DNA of 9,106 nucleotides from a bacterium (GCA_021813835.1 JAKAJJ010000024.1:1-9106); one strand, 5' to 3'; counted from the first letter of the stretch, positions 1 through 5,449 are shown. Made by a program: numbers and translations. Notes: generated by a model not told the origin, from the sequence alone.

Positions 1-1
1 G

Positions 2-775
2 CAAATCGGGCAGTATCCGAAGAACATGAAGTTTACCTTGAGATCTCCTATAGGACAGGATAAGGTAAATCTTAAAGCGTACAGGAAATCGATACGCAAG
101 ATCGAGTTATTCCTTTCGGGGCGCGGCAAAGAATTGCGGGGGAAGCTCGAGCGGGAGATGCGCCGGGCGGCGCGCGAGGAGCGTTTCGAGGACGCGGCCG
201 CGGCGCGACGGGAGCTCTCCGCCCTCGACCACGTCCAGGACGTCTCGCTCATCAAGGACGAGTTTCTCGAGGACGCGCGCCGCGGAGCGGCGCGCGCGGG
301 CCGCATCGAGGCCTACGACACGGCGCACATCTCCGGCACGAACGCCGTCGGCGTTATGACGGTCGTCGAAGACGGCGCGCCTCTGAAGCGGGAGTACCGC
401 ACGTTCCGCATCCGCGGTTTCAAAAAGAACGACGACATCGCGTCCCTGAAGGAGATCCTCTCGCGGCGGCTCGCGCATCCGGAGTGGCCGTATCCGCGCG
501 CCATCGTCGTCGACGGCGGCCGCGCCCAGAAGAAGGCGGCCGAAGCGGTGCTCGAGGAAGCGGGCGTCGCCATCCCCGTCGCATCCGTCGTGAAGGACGA
601 GCGCCACCGGCCGCGCGAGGTCGTCGGAGCGCGCTCCGCCGGCGTCTCCGAAGCGGACGCCGTGCTCGCGAACGCCGAAGCGCACCGCTTCTCGCTCGCG
701 CGCCATCGCCGCGCCCGCTCCGGGGCGATGCGCACGGTGCGGGTGTTGCGGTCTGGACCCGGCTTGCTACCATAA
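2..775 (+). CDS. uvrC: UvrC excinuclease subunit, C-terminal part (5' end outside window)
   Basis: UvrC makes the dual incisions in nucleotide excision repair with UvrA and UvrB. The frame is open to the window edge, so the ATG at 26 is internal and the GIY-YIG domain lies upstream. Numbering from that ATG, a UVR (UvrB-binding) motif lies at about 45-65 (RFEDAAAARREL). The RNase H-like nuclease domain covers about 93-228, with EAYDTAHISGT (Asp98), NDDIASLKEIL (Asp136/137), IVVDGGRAQ (Asp163) and VKDERHRP (His194) matching the known catalytic Asp-Asp-Asp-His positions. The conserved ANAEAHRFSLARHRR ends the domain, and the protein stops about 20 residues later, so the usual C-terminal helix-hairpin-helix pair is absent. 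The first 120 bases are far more AT-rich than the rest although homology continues across the change. The gene end overlaps the promoter of the next gene. Confidence 0.92.
   Translation, partial: QIGQYPKNMKFTLRSPIGQDKVNLKAYRKSIRKIELFLSGRGKELRGKLEREMRRAAREERFEDAAAARRELSALDHVQDVSLIKDEFLEDARRGAARAGRIEAYDTAHISGTNAVGVMTVVEDGAPLKREYRTFRIRGFKKNDDIASLKEILSRRLAHPEWPYPRAIVVDGGRAQKKAAEAVLEEAGVAIPVASVVKDERHRPREVVGARSAGVSEADAVLANAEAHRFSLARHRRARSGAMRTVRVLRSGPGLLP
746..773 (+). promoter_or_regulatory. Putative promoter of the 66-aa gene
   Basis: TTGCGG (746-751) and TACCAT (768-773) are separated by 16 bases, and TG stands one base before the -10. It lies inside the 3' end of uvrC and would give a leader of about 27 bases that contains the Shine-Dalgarno site of the next gene. 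Motif match only. Confidence 0.4.
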
Positions 776-807
776 GCGCCGGTTACGAGAACCTCACGGA
801 GGCCGTG

Positions 808-1008
808 ATGCATATCCGCTACTACTGCGCCTGCGGCAGGCCGATACGGGTTTTCGTTCCGGGAAAGGGCTGGACCGGGCCTCCCGATGACGGGCACGAT
901 CTCTGCCGCCAGTGTTGGAAATCCTTGTGCGATTCGCGGCATCACGTTTCGCAGAGGACACGCCCCTGTCCTCTTCCAGGAGAGATCATGATGCCGAACG
1001 ACGGGTAG
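808..1008 (+). CDS. Small Cys-rich, zinc-ribbon-like hypothetical protein (66 aa)
   Basis: The ATG at 808 is chosen because CGGAGG (797-802) lies 5 bases upstream, and the upstream part of the same open frame is only a shadow of uvrC. The protein starts with CACGRPIRVFVPGKGW (Cys7, Cys9) and continues to HDLCRQCWKSL (Cys33, Cys36). The CxC plus CxxC pairs could form one zinc site, with Cys41 and Cys54 as extras. There is no signal peptide or membrane helix. A perfect terminator follows 7 bases after the stop, so this is a short monocistronic unit. I know no named family. The metal-binding role is inferred from cysteine spacing, and binding of nucleic acid or protein would be typical of such ribbons but is unproven. 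Confidence 0.72.
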   Translation: MHIRYYCACGRPIRVFVPGKGWTGPPDDGHDLCRQCWKSLCDSRHHVSQRTRPCPLPGEIMMPNDG

Positions 1009-1014
1009 GTAGCG

Positions 1015-1051
1015 CCCCGAGAAAGCCCGCTTTCTCGGGGCTTTCTCATTT
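1015..1051 (+). terminator. Rho-independent terminator after the 66-aa gene
   Basis: Perfect 11-bp stem (CCCCGAGAAAG at 1015-1025 with CTTTCTCGGGG at 1030-1040) and a 4-base loop, followed by a T-rich tract CTTTCTCATTT. It isolates the uvrC/66-aa unit from ddl. Confidence 0.88.
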
Positions 1052-1057
1052 CTGCCC

Positions 1058-1066
1058 TGCTATACT
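1058..1066 (+). promoter_or_regulatory. Extended -10 promoter of ddl, leaderless spacing
   Basis: TGCTATACT is an extended -10 (TG-n-TATACT). Only 7 bases separate it from the ddl ATG at 1074, so transcription should begin at or next to the start codon. No clear -35 is seen. Confidence 0.62.
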
Positions 1067-1073
1067 AAGAGCA

Positions 1074-2033
1074 ATGCAAACCGTCGTCGGGGTCCTGCGG
1101 GGCGGGCCGAGCCGCGAACATGACGTGTCGCTCAGGACGGGAGCGGCGATACTCGCGAATCTCCCGGAAGAGCGCTACGCCGCGCGCGACATCTACATCG
1201 ACCGGCACGGCGTCTGGCACGACCGCGGTCGGAGGGCGGAGCCCGCCCGCATCCTGCGCCAGATTGACGTTGCGCTCATCGGCCTCCACGGCGAGTACGG
1301 CGAGGACGGGGAAGTGCAGAAACTGCTCGGGCGGTTCGGCGTCCCCTATGCCGGCGCGGACGCGCTCGGTTCCTACCTCGCGATGCACAAGGCGCTCTCC
1401 AAAGCGCGCGCGAAGGAAGCGGGGCTCCTCGTCCCGGAATTCCGCTACGCCGAGAAACCCGCGGAGAGCGTCTCCGCCGCCGCCGATGCCGTCCGCGCGT
1501 TCTGCCAGCCGGTCGTCGTGAAGCCCGCCGGGTGGGGATCGTCCATCGGCGTTTCCATCGTCGGCGGCTACGCCCCGGTGCTCGCCGCCATCGAACGGCT
1601 CTTCGCGCTCGGCGCTTCCGGCATCCTCGTCGAGGAATACGTTCGCGGCCGCGAAGCGACCGCAGGCGTCGTCGAAAACCTGCGCGGCGAAGCGCTGTAC
1701 GCCCTGCCCGTTACGGAGATCGCCCCGCCGCAGGGCTTCTTTTCCTATGAAGCGAAATATTCCGGGATGACGCGCGAAACCTGTCCGGCACACTTCTCCC
1801 GCGTCGTCACCGAAGAGGTGAAGCGCGCCGCGAAAGTGATGCACCGCGCTTTGGGCTTGCGCCATTACTCCCGTTCGGATTTCATCGTCGCGCCGAAAGG
1901 CGTCTACTACCTCGAGACCAATACGCTCCCCGGCCTCACGGACCGGTCGCTCCTGCCGCGCGCGCTCGACGCCGTCGGCGTCTCCTTCCGCGATTTCCTG
2001 TCGCACCTGGCCGACCTCGCGCTGAGAAAATAA
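1074..2033 (+). CDS. ddl: D-alanine--D-alanine ligase
   Basis: This ATP-grasp enzyme joins two D-Ala in the cytoplasm to make the dipeptide that MurF adds to the peptidoglycan stem. It has 319 aa, a normal family length. Motifs in order are GGPSREHDVSLRTG (10-23, N-terminal substrate site), LHGEYGEDGEVQ (71-82), VVVKPAGWGSSIGV (147-160, Lys150 and the Gly/Ser loop over ATP), EEYVRGREAT (187-196), FFSYEAKYS (222-230, omega-loop region), and SRSDF with YYLETNTLPGLTD (Asp269, Glu281, Asn283 as Mg ligands). All expected catalytic residues are present. The open frame reaches back to 912, but the start at 1074 fits both the homology and the -10 box 7 bases upstream. There is no Shine-Dalgarno. No strong terminator follows before tRNA-Ala. 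Confidence 0.96.
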   Translation: MQTVVGVLRGGPSREHDVSLRTGAAILANLPEERYAARDIYIDRHGVWHDRGRRAEPARILRQIDVALIGLHGEYGEDGEVQKLLGRFGVPYAGADALGSYLAMHKALSKARAKEAGLLVPEFRYAEKPAESVSAAADAVRAFCQPVVVKPAGWGSSIGVSIVGGYAPVLAAIERLFALGASGILVEEYVRGREATAGVVENLRGEALYALPVTEIAPPQGFFSYEAKYSGMTRETCPAHFSRVVTEEVKRAAKVMHRALGLRHYSRSDFIVAPKGVYYLETNTLPGLTDRSLLPRALDAVGVSFRDFLSHLADLALRK

Positions 2034-2071
2034 TAAAAAATTATCTGAATCCCATTGGCCAAAAGGAGTGA

Positions 2072-2101
2072 TTTCGGAATATCGTCCAAAAATGATAGTA
2101 T
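2072..2101 (+). promoter_or_regulatory. Possible promoter of tRNA-Ala(TGC)
   Basis: TTTCGG (2072-2077), 18-base spacer, TAGTAT (2096-2101), 13 bases before the tRNA. It is weaker than the other tRNA promoters here, and read-through from ddl is also possible. Confidence 0.3.
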
Positions 2102-2114
2102 TAGGAGTATTTCC

Positions 2115-2190
2115 GGGCCCGTAGTTCAGTTGGTAGAACGCCTCATTTGCAATGAGGAGGTCACCGGTTCGAGTCCGGTCGGGTCCACCA
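2115..2190 (+). tRNA. tRNA-Ala (anticodon TGC), CCA encoded
   Basis: Complete cloverleaf. Acceptor GGGCCCG pairs with CGGGTCC, and the G3:U70 wobble is the alanine identity pair. D-arm GTTC/GAAC. Anticodon stem CCTCA/TGAGG with loop TTTGCAA, giving anticodon TGC at 2148-2150. T-arm ACCGG-TTCGAGT-CCGGT. Discriminator A, then an encoded CCA at 2188-2190. Confidence 0.97.
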
Positions 2191-2212
2191 CAACAAAATT
2201 CCGGGCATCGCG

Positions 2213-2218
2213 TATAAT
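2213..2218 (+). promoter_or_regulatory. Consensus -10 (TATAAT) of the protease gene, leaderless spacing
   Basis: Perfect TATAAT with 6 bases before the ATG at 2225, so the mRNA should start at the start codon. No clear -35 or Shine-Dalgarno. It lies 22 bases after the tRNA-Ala CCA end. Confidence 0.65.
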
Positions 2219-2224
2219 GGGAAT

Positions 2225-3145
<921 letters not shown>

Positions 3146-3157
<12 letters not shown>

Positions 3158-3174
3158 CGGGAATCTGGTATCCT
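3146..3174 (+). promoter_or_regulatory. Promoter of the tRNA-Val/Pro cluster
   Basis: TTGGGA (3146-3151), 17-base spacer, TATCCT (3169-3174), with TG one base before the -10. It lies 12 bases before tRNA-Val. The -35 is inside the protease coding end. The same TATCCT box with a preceding TGG recurs before the gene at 7805. Confidence 0.6.
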
Positions 3175-3186
3175 GCCCCTTATTCC

Positions 3187-3260
3187 GCGCTCTTAGCTCA
3201 GTCGGTTAGAGCGTTCGCTTCACACGCGAAAGGTCGCAGGTTCGAATCCTGCAGAGCGCA
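3187..3260 (+). tRNA. tRNA-Val (anticodon CAC)
   Basis: Acceptor GCGCTCT/AGAGCGC, D-arm GCTC/GAGC with a canonical loop, anticodon stem TTCGC/GCGAA with loop TTCACAC (CAC at 3221-3223), T-arm GCAGG-TTCGAAT-CCTGC, discriminator A. CCA is not encoded (CAC follows). Confidence 0.96.
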
Positions 3261-3279
3261 CACGGGAGGTGTTTTGTGT

Positions 3280-3350
3280 CGGGCCGGAGTATGCCGGTAG
3301 TACGCACGCTTCGGGTGCGTGTAGACCGGGTTCGATTCCCGGCGGCCCGA
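3280..3350 (+). tRNA. tRNA-Pro (anticodon CGG), compact core
   Basis: 71 nt. Acceptor CGGGCCG/CGGCCCG starts with C1 as in bacterial tRNA-Pro. D-arm GTAT/GTAC with a 7-base loop GCCGGTA. Anticodon stem CACGC/GCGTG with loop TTCGGGT (CGG at 3312-3314). A 4-base variable region TAGA, T-arm CCGGG-TTCGATT-CCCGG, discriminator A, no CCA. Position 8 is G instead of U, and A14 is missing from the D-loop. Confidence 0.92.
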
Positions 3351-3369
3351 CACAGGACAACTCCCGAAG

Positions 3370-3440
3370 CGGGCCGGAGTATGCCGGTAGTACGCGTCCA
3401 TGGGGTGGATGTAGACCGGGTTCGATTCCCGGCGGCCCGA
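3370..3440 (+). tRNA. tRNA-Pro (anticodon GGG), near-duplicate of the preceding tRNA
   Basis: The body is identical to the tRNA-Pro at 3280 outside the anticodon arm. Stem CGTCC/GGATG encloses loop ATGGGGT (GGG at 3402-3404). It shares the same unusual G8, missing A14 and 4-base variable region. No CCA is encoded. It lies 19 bases after its sister, so it probably arose by tandem duplication and is co-transcribed from the promoter at 3146. Confidence 0.92.
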
Positions 3441-3449
3441 AAGAGTCCT

Positions 3450-3509
3450 CGATTGAGGGCCGCAGCCGCGTGCCTGCGGCACGCTGCGTCGGGAATCGAA
3501 AGCCGCAGC
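3450..3509 (+). repeat. Highly structured segment after tRNA-Pro(GGG)
   Basis: An extended imperfect hairpin at 3450-3498 is built from CGATT/AATCG, CGCA/TGCG and a 7-bp core GCGTGCC/GGCACGC with a 3-base loop. A mutually exclusive pairing is also possible (GCTGCG 3483-3488 with CGCAGC 3504-3509). Bases 3490-3500 (CGGGAATCGAA) are the inverse of the tRNA-Pro T-arm. There is no T-run, so it is not a standard terminator. Confidence 0.45.
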
Positions 3510-3512
3510 GAT

Positions 3513-3532
3513 GTTCGGCCAGCAGGCCGAAC
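3513..3532 (+). repeat. Perfect 8-bp hairpin in the tRNA spacer
   Basis: GTTCGGCC and GGCCGAAC around the 4-base loop AGCA. No T-run follows. Part of the approximately 160-base geneless, structured spacer 3441-3602, in which I see no convincing ORF. Confidence 0.5.
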
Positions 3533-3602
3533 CGCGAGGCGGGGACGCGAGCGCACCGAGCGGCGGCGAGGTGCGCTTGTGGAAGAATGGCGTATTCGCC
3601 GG

Positions 3603-3617
3603 TTCCCGGCGGCCCGA
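3603..3617 (+). pseudogene. 3' fragment of a tRNA-Pro
   Basis: The 15 bases TTCCCGGCGGCCCGA are identical to the 3' end (T-stem 3' half, acceptor 3' half and discriminator) of both tRNA-Pro genes upstream. The 5' part of a cloverleaf is not present just before it. It is either the remnant of a third tRNA-Pro or the right-hand copy of an attachment-like duplication of the tRNA 3' end. Confidence 0.6.
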
Positions 3618-3637
3618 TGAATTTTGTTTTCTTCCAT

Positions 3638-3654
3638 ACGAAAATCGTTTTCGT
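3638..3654 (+). repeat. A/T-rich palindrome before the tRNA-Ala fragment
   Basis: ACGAAAA-TCG-TTTTCGT, a perfect 7-bp inverted repeat. It could act as a weak terminator, but no T-run follows the stem. Confidence 0.35.
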
Positions 3655-3660
3655 TAGGAA

Positions 3661-3679
3661 GGGCCCTTAGCTCAGCTGG
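3661..3679 (+). pseudogene. 5' fragment of a tRNA-Ala
   Basis: GGGCCCTTAGCTCAG matches positions 1-15 of tRNA-Ala(CGC), followed by CTGG in place of TTGG. After that the cloverleaf is lost: the sequence runs into an inverted repeat (GGAAGCCG 3679-3686 with CGGCTTCC 3705-3712). No matching AGGGTCC 3' acceptor half is found before the intact gene at 3823. A broken or truncated tRNA gene. Confidence 0.65.
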
Positions 3680-3783
3680 GAAGCCGACTCTCGCCGTGCT
3701 CGGCCGGCTTCCTGCAGCGTCGTTCGGCGGAAATAGATCACGGCGATCCATTTCACCTCACTCCTCGCAGGAGAGTGCGTCGT

Positions 3784-3812
3784 TTGGACGGGGTTCGTTT
3801 TTTGAGTATGAT
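3784..3812 (+). promoter_or_regulatory. Promoter of tRNA-Ala(CGC)
   Basis: TTGGAC (3784-3789), 17-base spacer, TATGAT (3807-3812), 10 bases before the tRNA. The GAGTATGAT context is shared with the promoter of tRNA-Ala(GGC) at 6142-6170. Confidence 0.65.
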
Positions 3813-3822
3813 GTAGCCGTTC

Positions 3823-3895
3823 GGGCCCTTAGCTCAGTTGGTAGAGCGCGTCATTCGCATTGACGAGGCCAGCGGTTCGAATCCGCTAGGGTCCA
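3823..3895 (+). tRNA. tRNA-Ala (anticodon CGC)
   Basis: Acceptor GGGCCCT/AGGGTCC with G3:U70, D-arm GCTC/GAGC, anticodon stem CGTCA/TGACG with loop TTCGCAT (CGC at 3856-3858), T-arm AGCGG-TTCGAAT-CCGCT, discriminator A. Only CC follows, then T, so a full CCA is not encoded. It shares almost its whole 5' half with tRNA-Ala(GGC) at 6179. Confidence 0.96.
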
Positions 3896-3940
3896 CCTGA
3901 TTTTGCCAATTTGGCACATTCTCACGTCTTGATAAAAAAG

Positions 3941-3971
3941 AGCGGCCTGCAACAGGCCGCTTTGCGTTTTT
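3941..3971 (+). terminator. Probably bidirectional terminator after tRNA-Ala(CGC)
   Basis: 9-bp stem AGCGGCCTG/CAGGCCGCT (3941-3949 and 3953-3961) with loop CAA. On the plus strand it is followed by TTGCGTTTTT. On the minus strand it is followed by CTTTTTTATC, an even better T-run, so it could also protect the tRNA from minus-strand transcription out of the accessory segment. Confidence 0.8.
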
Positions 3972-4116
3972 GGCGATGCACAGTTGATATGCTGAAACAG
4001 CTCGAATCGGGCTGAACCCGTAGCCGATTCGAACTCTGATGATAATACAGAAGCTGTAGAGTTACTTGGTGTGAGAGGGAGGTACAGAAATTTACATAAC
4101 AACCGTGAATGTGCCG
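3972..4116. other. Low-GC geneless stretch with one imperfect hairpin
   Basis: No gene is supported here. The GC content falls to about 43% (4021-4080) against about 67% in the flanking core genes. An imperfect hairpin sits at 4002-4032: TCGAATC and GGCT pair with AGCC and GATTCGA, with one G bulged. Confidence 0.4.
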
Positions 4117-4145
4117 AAAACAAAAGCCCCGCTGCCGCGGGGCTT
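4117..4145 (-). terminator. Terminator of the minus-strand 94-aa membrane gene
   Basis: 9-bp stem AAGCCCCGC/GCGGGGCTT around TGCC. Read on the minus strand, it runs into TTTTGTTTTC. It lies 23 bases after the stop of the minus-strand gene at 4169-4453. Confidence 0.78.
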
Positions 4146-4168
4146 GTGAATCGTAGAAACCTTCGCAG

Positions 4169-4453
4169 TTAGCGCGCAGGAGCGACTTGGCAAGGATGCT
4201 CTTCCGATTCGGCGGTTGCAGCCGCACTTAAAGGGAGTCTCCCAAGTGTCTTCCGTTCGGCAATGCACTTTTCGTGCAGTTGCCACACATACTCCTTGAT
4301 TGGATCACGCAGCGCTTCTTGGATAGCACCGCGCGGACTGCAGGCCAGGTTTGCGAATTTTCGAGGCCATTTGACCTCGAAGAGCACTATGATGATCAAG
4401 GCCGTAATCAGAGCGGCGCTCACGACCAGCTGAAGTGCATCGGGGATGTGCAT
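4169..4453 (-). CDS. Small single-pass membrane protein of unknown function (94 aa)
   Basis: The ATG at 4453 is chosen over the longer frame because an ideal Shine-Dalgarno (CCGGAGG) stands 7 bases upstream on the minus strand. Residues 6-26 form one hydrophobic helix (LQLVVSAALITALIIIVLF), followed by a positive EVKWPRK, which suggests an anchor with the soluble part in the cytoplasm. Residues 42-70 (RGAIQEALRDPIKEYVWQLH and onward) look helical, and the tail is Ala/Glu-rich. I recognise no family. The gene runs against the core genes, lies in lower-GC DNA and has its own promoter-like motif and terminator, as expected of an acquired single-gene unit. Phage-like or toxin-like functions cannot be told apart from sequence alone. 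Confidence 0.62.
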   Translation of the reverse strand: MHIPDALQLVVSAALITALIIIVLFEVKWPRKFANLACSPRGAIQEALRDPIKEYVWQLHEKCIAERKTLGRLPLSAAATAESEEHPCQVAPAR

Positions 4454-4488
4454 TCGTCGCCTCCGGTGGCTGTTGTTGATCCACAACC

Positions 4489-4516
4489 ACACTAGCGCGA
4501 AAGCCCTATCCGTCAA
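4489..4516 (-). promoter_or_regulatory. Possible promoter of the 94-aa minus-strand gene
   Basis: On the minus strand: TTGACG (4516-4511), 16-base spacer, TAGTGT (4494-4489). It would give a leader of about 28 bases containing the Shine-Dalgarno. The -10 is poor. Confidence 0.38.
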
Positions 4517-4540
4517 GACGAGGACGTTCTTTGCGGCAGG

Positions 4541-4569
4541 TAAACAGAAGCTCCGCCATGGCGGAGCTT
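4541..4569 (-). terminator. Terminator of the minus-strand 63-aa gene
   Basis: Perfect palindrome with 10-bp arms, AAGCTCCGCC/GGCGGAGCTT (4548-4569). On the minus strand it is followed by CTGTTTACC. It lies 19 bases after the stop at 4589. On the plus strand it is followed only by TCCTC. Confidence 0.6.
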
Positions 4570-4588
4570 TCCTCAGATTGAGCCAATA

Positions 4589-4780
4589 TTATTTCTTATG
4601 ATCTTCTTGCCCGTGCGCAGCTCCGTTCGGGCGTTCGGGTTCGGATGATTGAGGCATCTCGAATCCTGGAACGTAGCTCCGGAGGCCGTAGACGAACCGA
4701 TGCGTGCCGTTATTCGGATCGCCGAATTTCTCGAACCACCGCCTCGCCTCCAAGAGTACGGGGTCATTTTCCGGGTCCAT
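4589..4780 (-). CDS. Small acidic hypothetical protein (63 aa)
   Basis: The start at 4780 is preferred to the GTG at 4858 because GGGGGAG lies 5 bases before the ATG on the minus strand. The protein begins MDPENDPVLLEARRWFEKFG, an acidic N-terminus and a short amphipathic helix, continues with an aromatic stretch (THRFVYGLRSYVPGF, 26-40) and ends in a hydrophilic tail (SSEPERPNG and on). There is no membrane helix, signal peptide or recognised family. A terminator palindrome follows. The plus-strand frame across the same DNA has no ribosome site and is treated as a shadow. It is transcribed away from the 170-aa gene at 4898, and the two may share a control region. Confidence 0.5.
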   Translation of the reverse strand: MDPENDPVLLEARRWFEKFGDPNNGTHRFVYGLRSYVPGFEMPQSSEPERPNGAAHGQEDHKK

Positions 4781-4856
4781 GTGAACTCCCCCACCTTGAC
4801 CAATGAGCAGCCGGATGTAGGCTGTATCCGGAAGTTCCTCCTCCGTACTCGCCGCC

Positions 4857-4875
4857 ACCCGAGATTGGCTCGGGT
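4857..4875. promoter_or_regulatory. Inverted repeat between divergent accessory genes
   Basis: ACCCGAG-ATTGG-CTCGGGT, perfect 7-bp arms, 22 bases before the 4898 start and 77 bases upstream of the minus-strand start at 4780. It could be an operator or a leader hairpin. No clear promoter was found for either gene (TTGACC at 4796-4801 has no good -10 partner). Confidence 0.35.
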
Positions 4876-4897
4876 AGCGACAACGTGCGGAGGAGTC

Positions 4898-5410
4898 ATG
4901 AAGAAGGGTGCATCTTTAAATCGGCGCGGAAGCGCGAAGTTTGACCCGAGTAACCCGAGGCTTCTCACGATCCAGACAGGTAGGGTCAGACCCTACTCGT
5001 GGGCGCTATCGAACGGTTTCATCCGGGACGTGACGAGGGCGATGATCGAGCTCGGCCGTCTCTCGGCCGGATGTTCCACCACTGTCGAGTCGATACAGAA
5101 CGTGATCTGGTACCTCGAGGAGGACTTTGGGGGCAAGGCACCGCGGAATCCTGGCGACTACATGGTCTTTTGCAAAGCACTGGCGGACGTCGATTCGGCC
5201 AACGCGGTGACTTCATATCGGCAAGCGCAATGCATCGCTCGGAACGTGATTAACACCCTTGCTGATGCGGCCCGGGGTCGGGAAGTCGAGAGTACAAAAC
5301 TAAAGGAGCTTTCAAAGCTCTGTGGCGCACTTTACGAGCGTTCGCAAGAGTGGCAATACAGGGTCTTCCCGGGAGGGAGGCGCAGCGCACAGCGATTCTG
5401 TGTTCCTTAG
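4898..5410 (+). CDS. Hypothetical protein, mostly helical, no recognised family (170 aa)
   Basis: The ATG at 4898 has a strong Shine-Dalgarno (GGAGGAG at 4889-4895). The open frame extends back to 4649, but that part has no ribosome site and overlaps a better minus-strand gene. Residues 1-20 are basic (MKKGASLNRRGSAKF). From about 36 to 155 the chain looks alpha-helical, with segments NGFIRDVTRAMIELGRL, VESIQNVIWYLEEDFGG, YMVFCKALADVD, YRQAQCIARNVINTLADAA and TKLKELSKLCGALYERS. The end (PGGRRSAQRF) is basic. It has five scattered cysteines and no motif that I can tie to an enzyme. There is no membrane helix. A hairpin terminator follows. Its composition is closer to the accessory segment than to the core genes. 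Function unknown. Confidence 0.6.
   Translation: MKKGASLNRRGSAKFDPSNPRLLTIQTGRVRPYSWALSNGFIRDVTRAMIELGRLSAGCSTTVESIQNVIWYLEEDFGGKAPRNPGDYMVFCKALADVDSANAVTSYRQAQCIARNVINTLADAARGREVESTKLKELSKLCGALYERSQEWQYRVFPGGRRSAQRFCVP
4980..4996. repeat. Perfect 17-base palindrome inside the 170-aa gene
   Basis: GTAGGGTC-A-GACCCTAC has 8-bp arms around a single A. It resembles GGGTCAGACCC-type palindromes often seen as dispersed bacterial repeats (recalled, not checked). It encodes GRVRPYS in frame. Confidence 0.5.
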
Positions 5411-5413
5411 GGC

Positions 5414-5438
5414 AAGGCGGCTTCGGCCGCCTTCCTTG
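5414..5438 (+). terminator. Hairpin terminator after the 170-aa gene
   Basis: 8-bp stem AAGGCGGC/GCCGCCTT with a TTCG tetraloop, starting 4 bases after the stop. The T-tract is weak (CCTTGCT). It may serve both strands if the minus-strand ORF ending at 5450 is real. Confidence 0.65.
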
Positions 5439-5449
5439 CTCGCCACCGG

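Noticed and set aside
912..1073. N-terminal extension of ddl from 912
   Set aside because: It crosses the terminator at 1015-1051 and the -10 box at 1061. Ddl homology starts at MQTVVGVLRGG (1074).
3441..3602. SRP RNA, RNase P RNA or tmRNA in the tRNA spacer
   Set aside because: The hairpin GTTCGGCC-AGCA-GGCCGAAC was compared with the SRP Alu-less core, but the conserved GGAAG/AGCAG asymmetric loops are absent, and there are no RNase P or tmRNA signatures.
3198..3751. Minus-strand ORFs with SGRRESNPVYIHP-like and LQDSNLRPFACEA-like peptides
   Set aside because: They are antisense translations of the tRNA-Val and tRNA-Pro genes, a known source of spurious protein calls.
3851..4123. 90-aa minus-strand ORF over tRNA-Ala(CGC)
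   Set aside because: It includes the antisense of the tRNA and crosses the terminator hairpin at 3941-3971; no ribosome site.
4649..4897. N-terminal extension of the 170-aa gene from 4649
   Set aside because: No ribosome site. The DNA is better explained by the minus-strand 63-aa gene, and a strong Shine-Dalgarno marks 4898.
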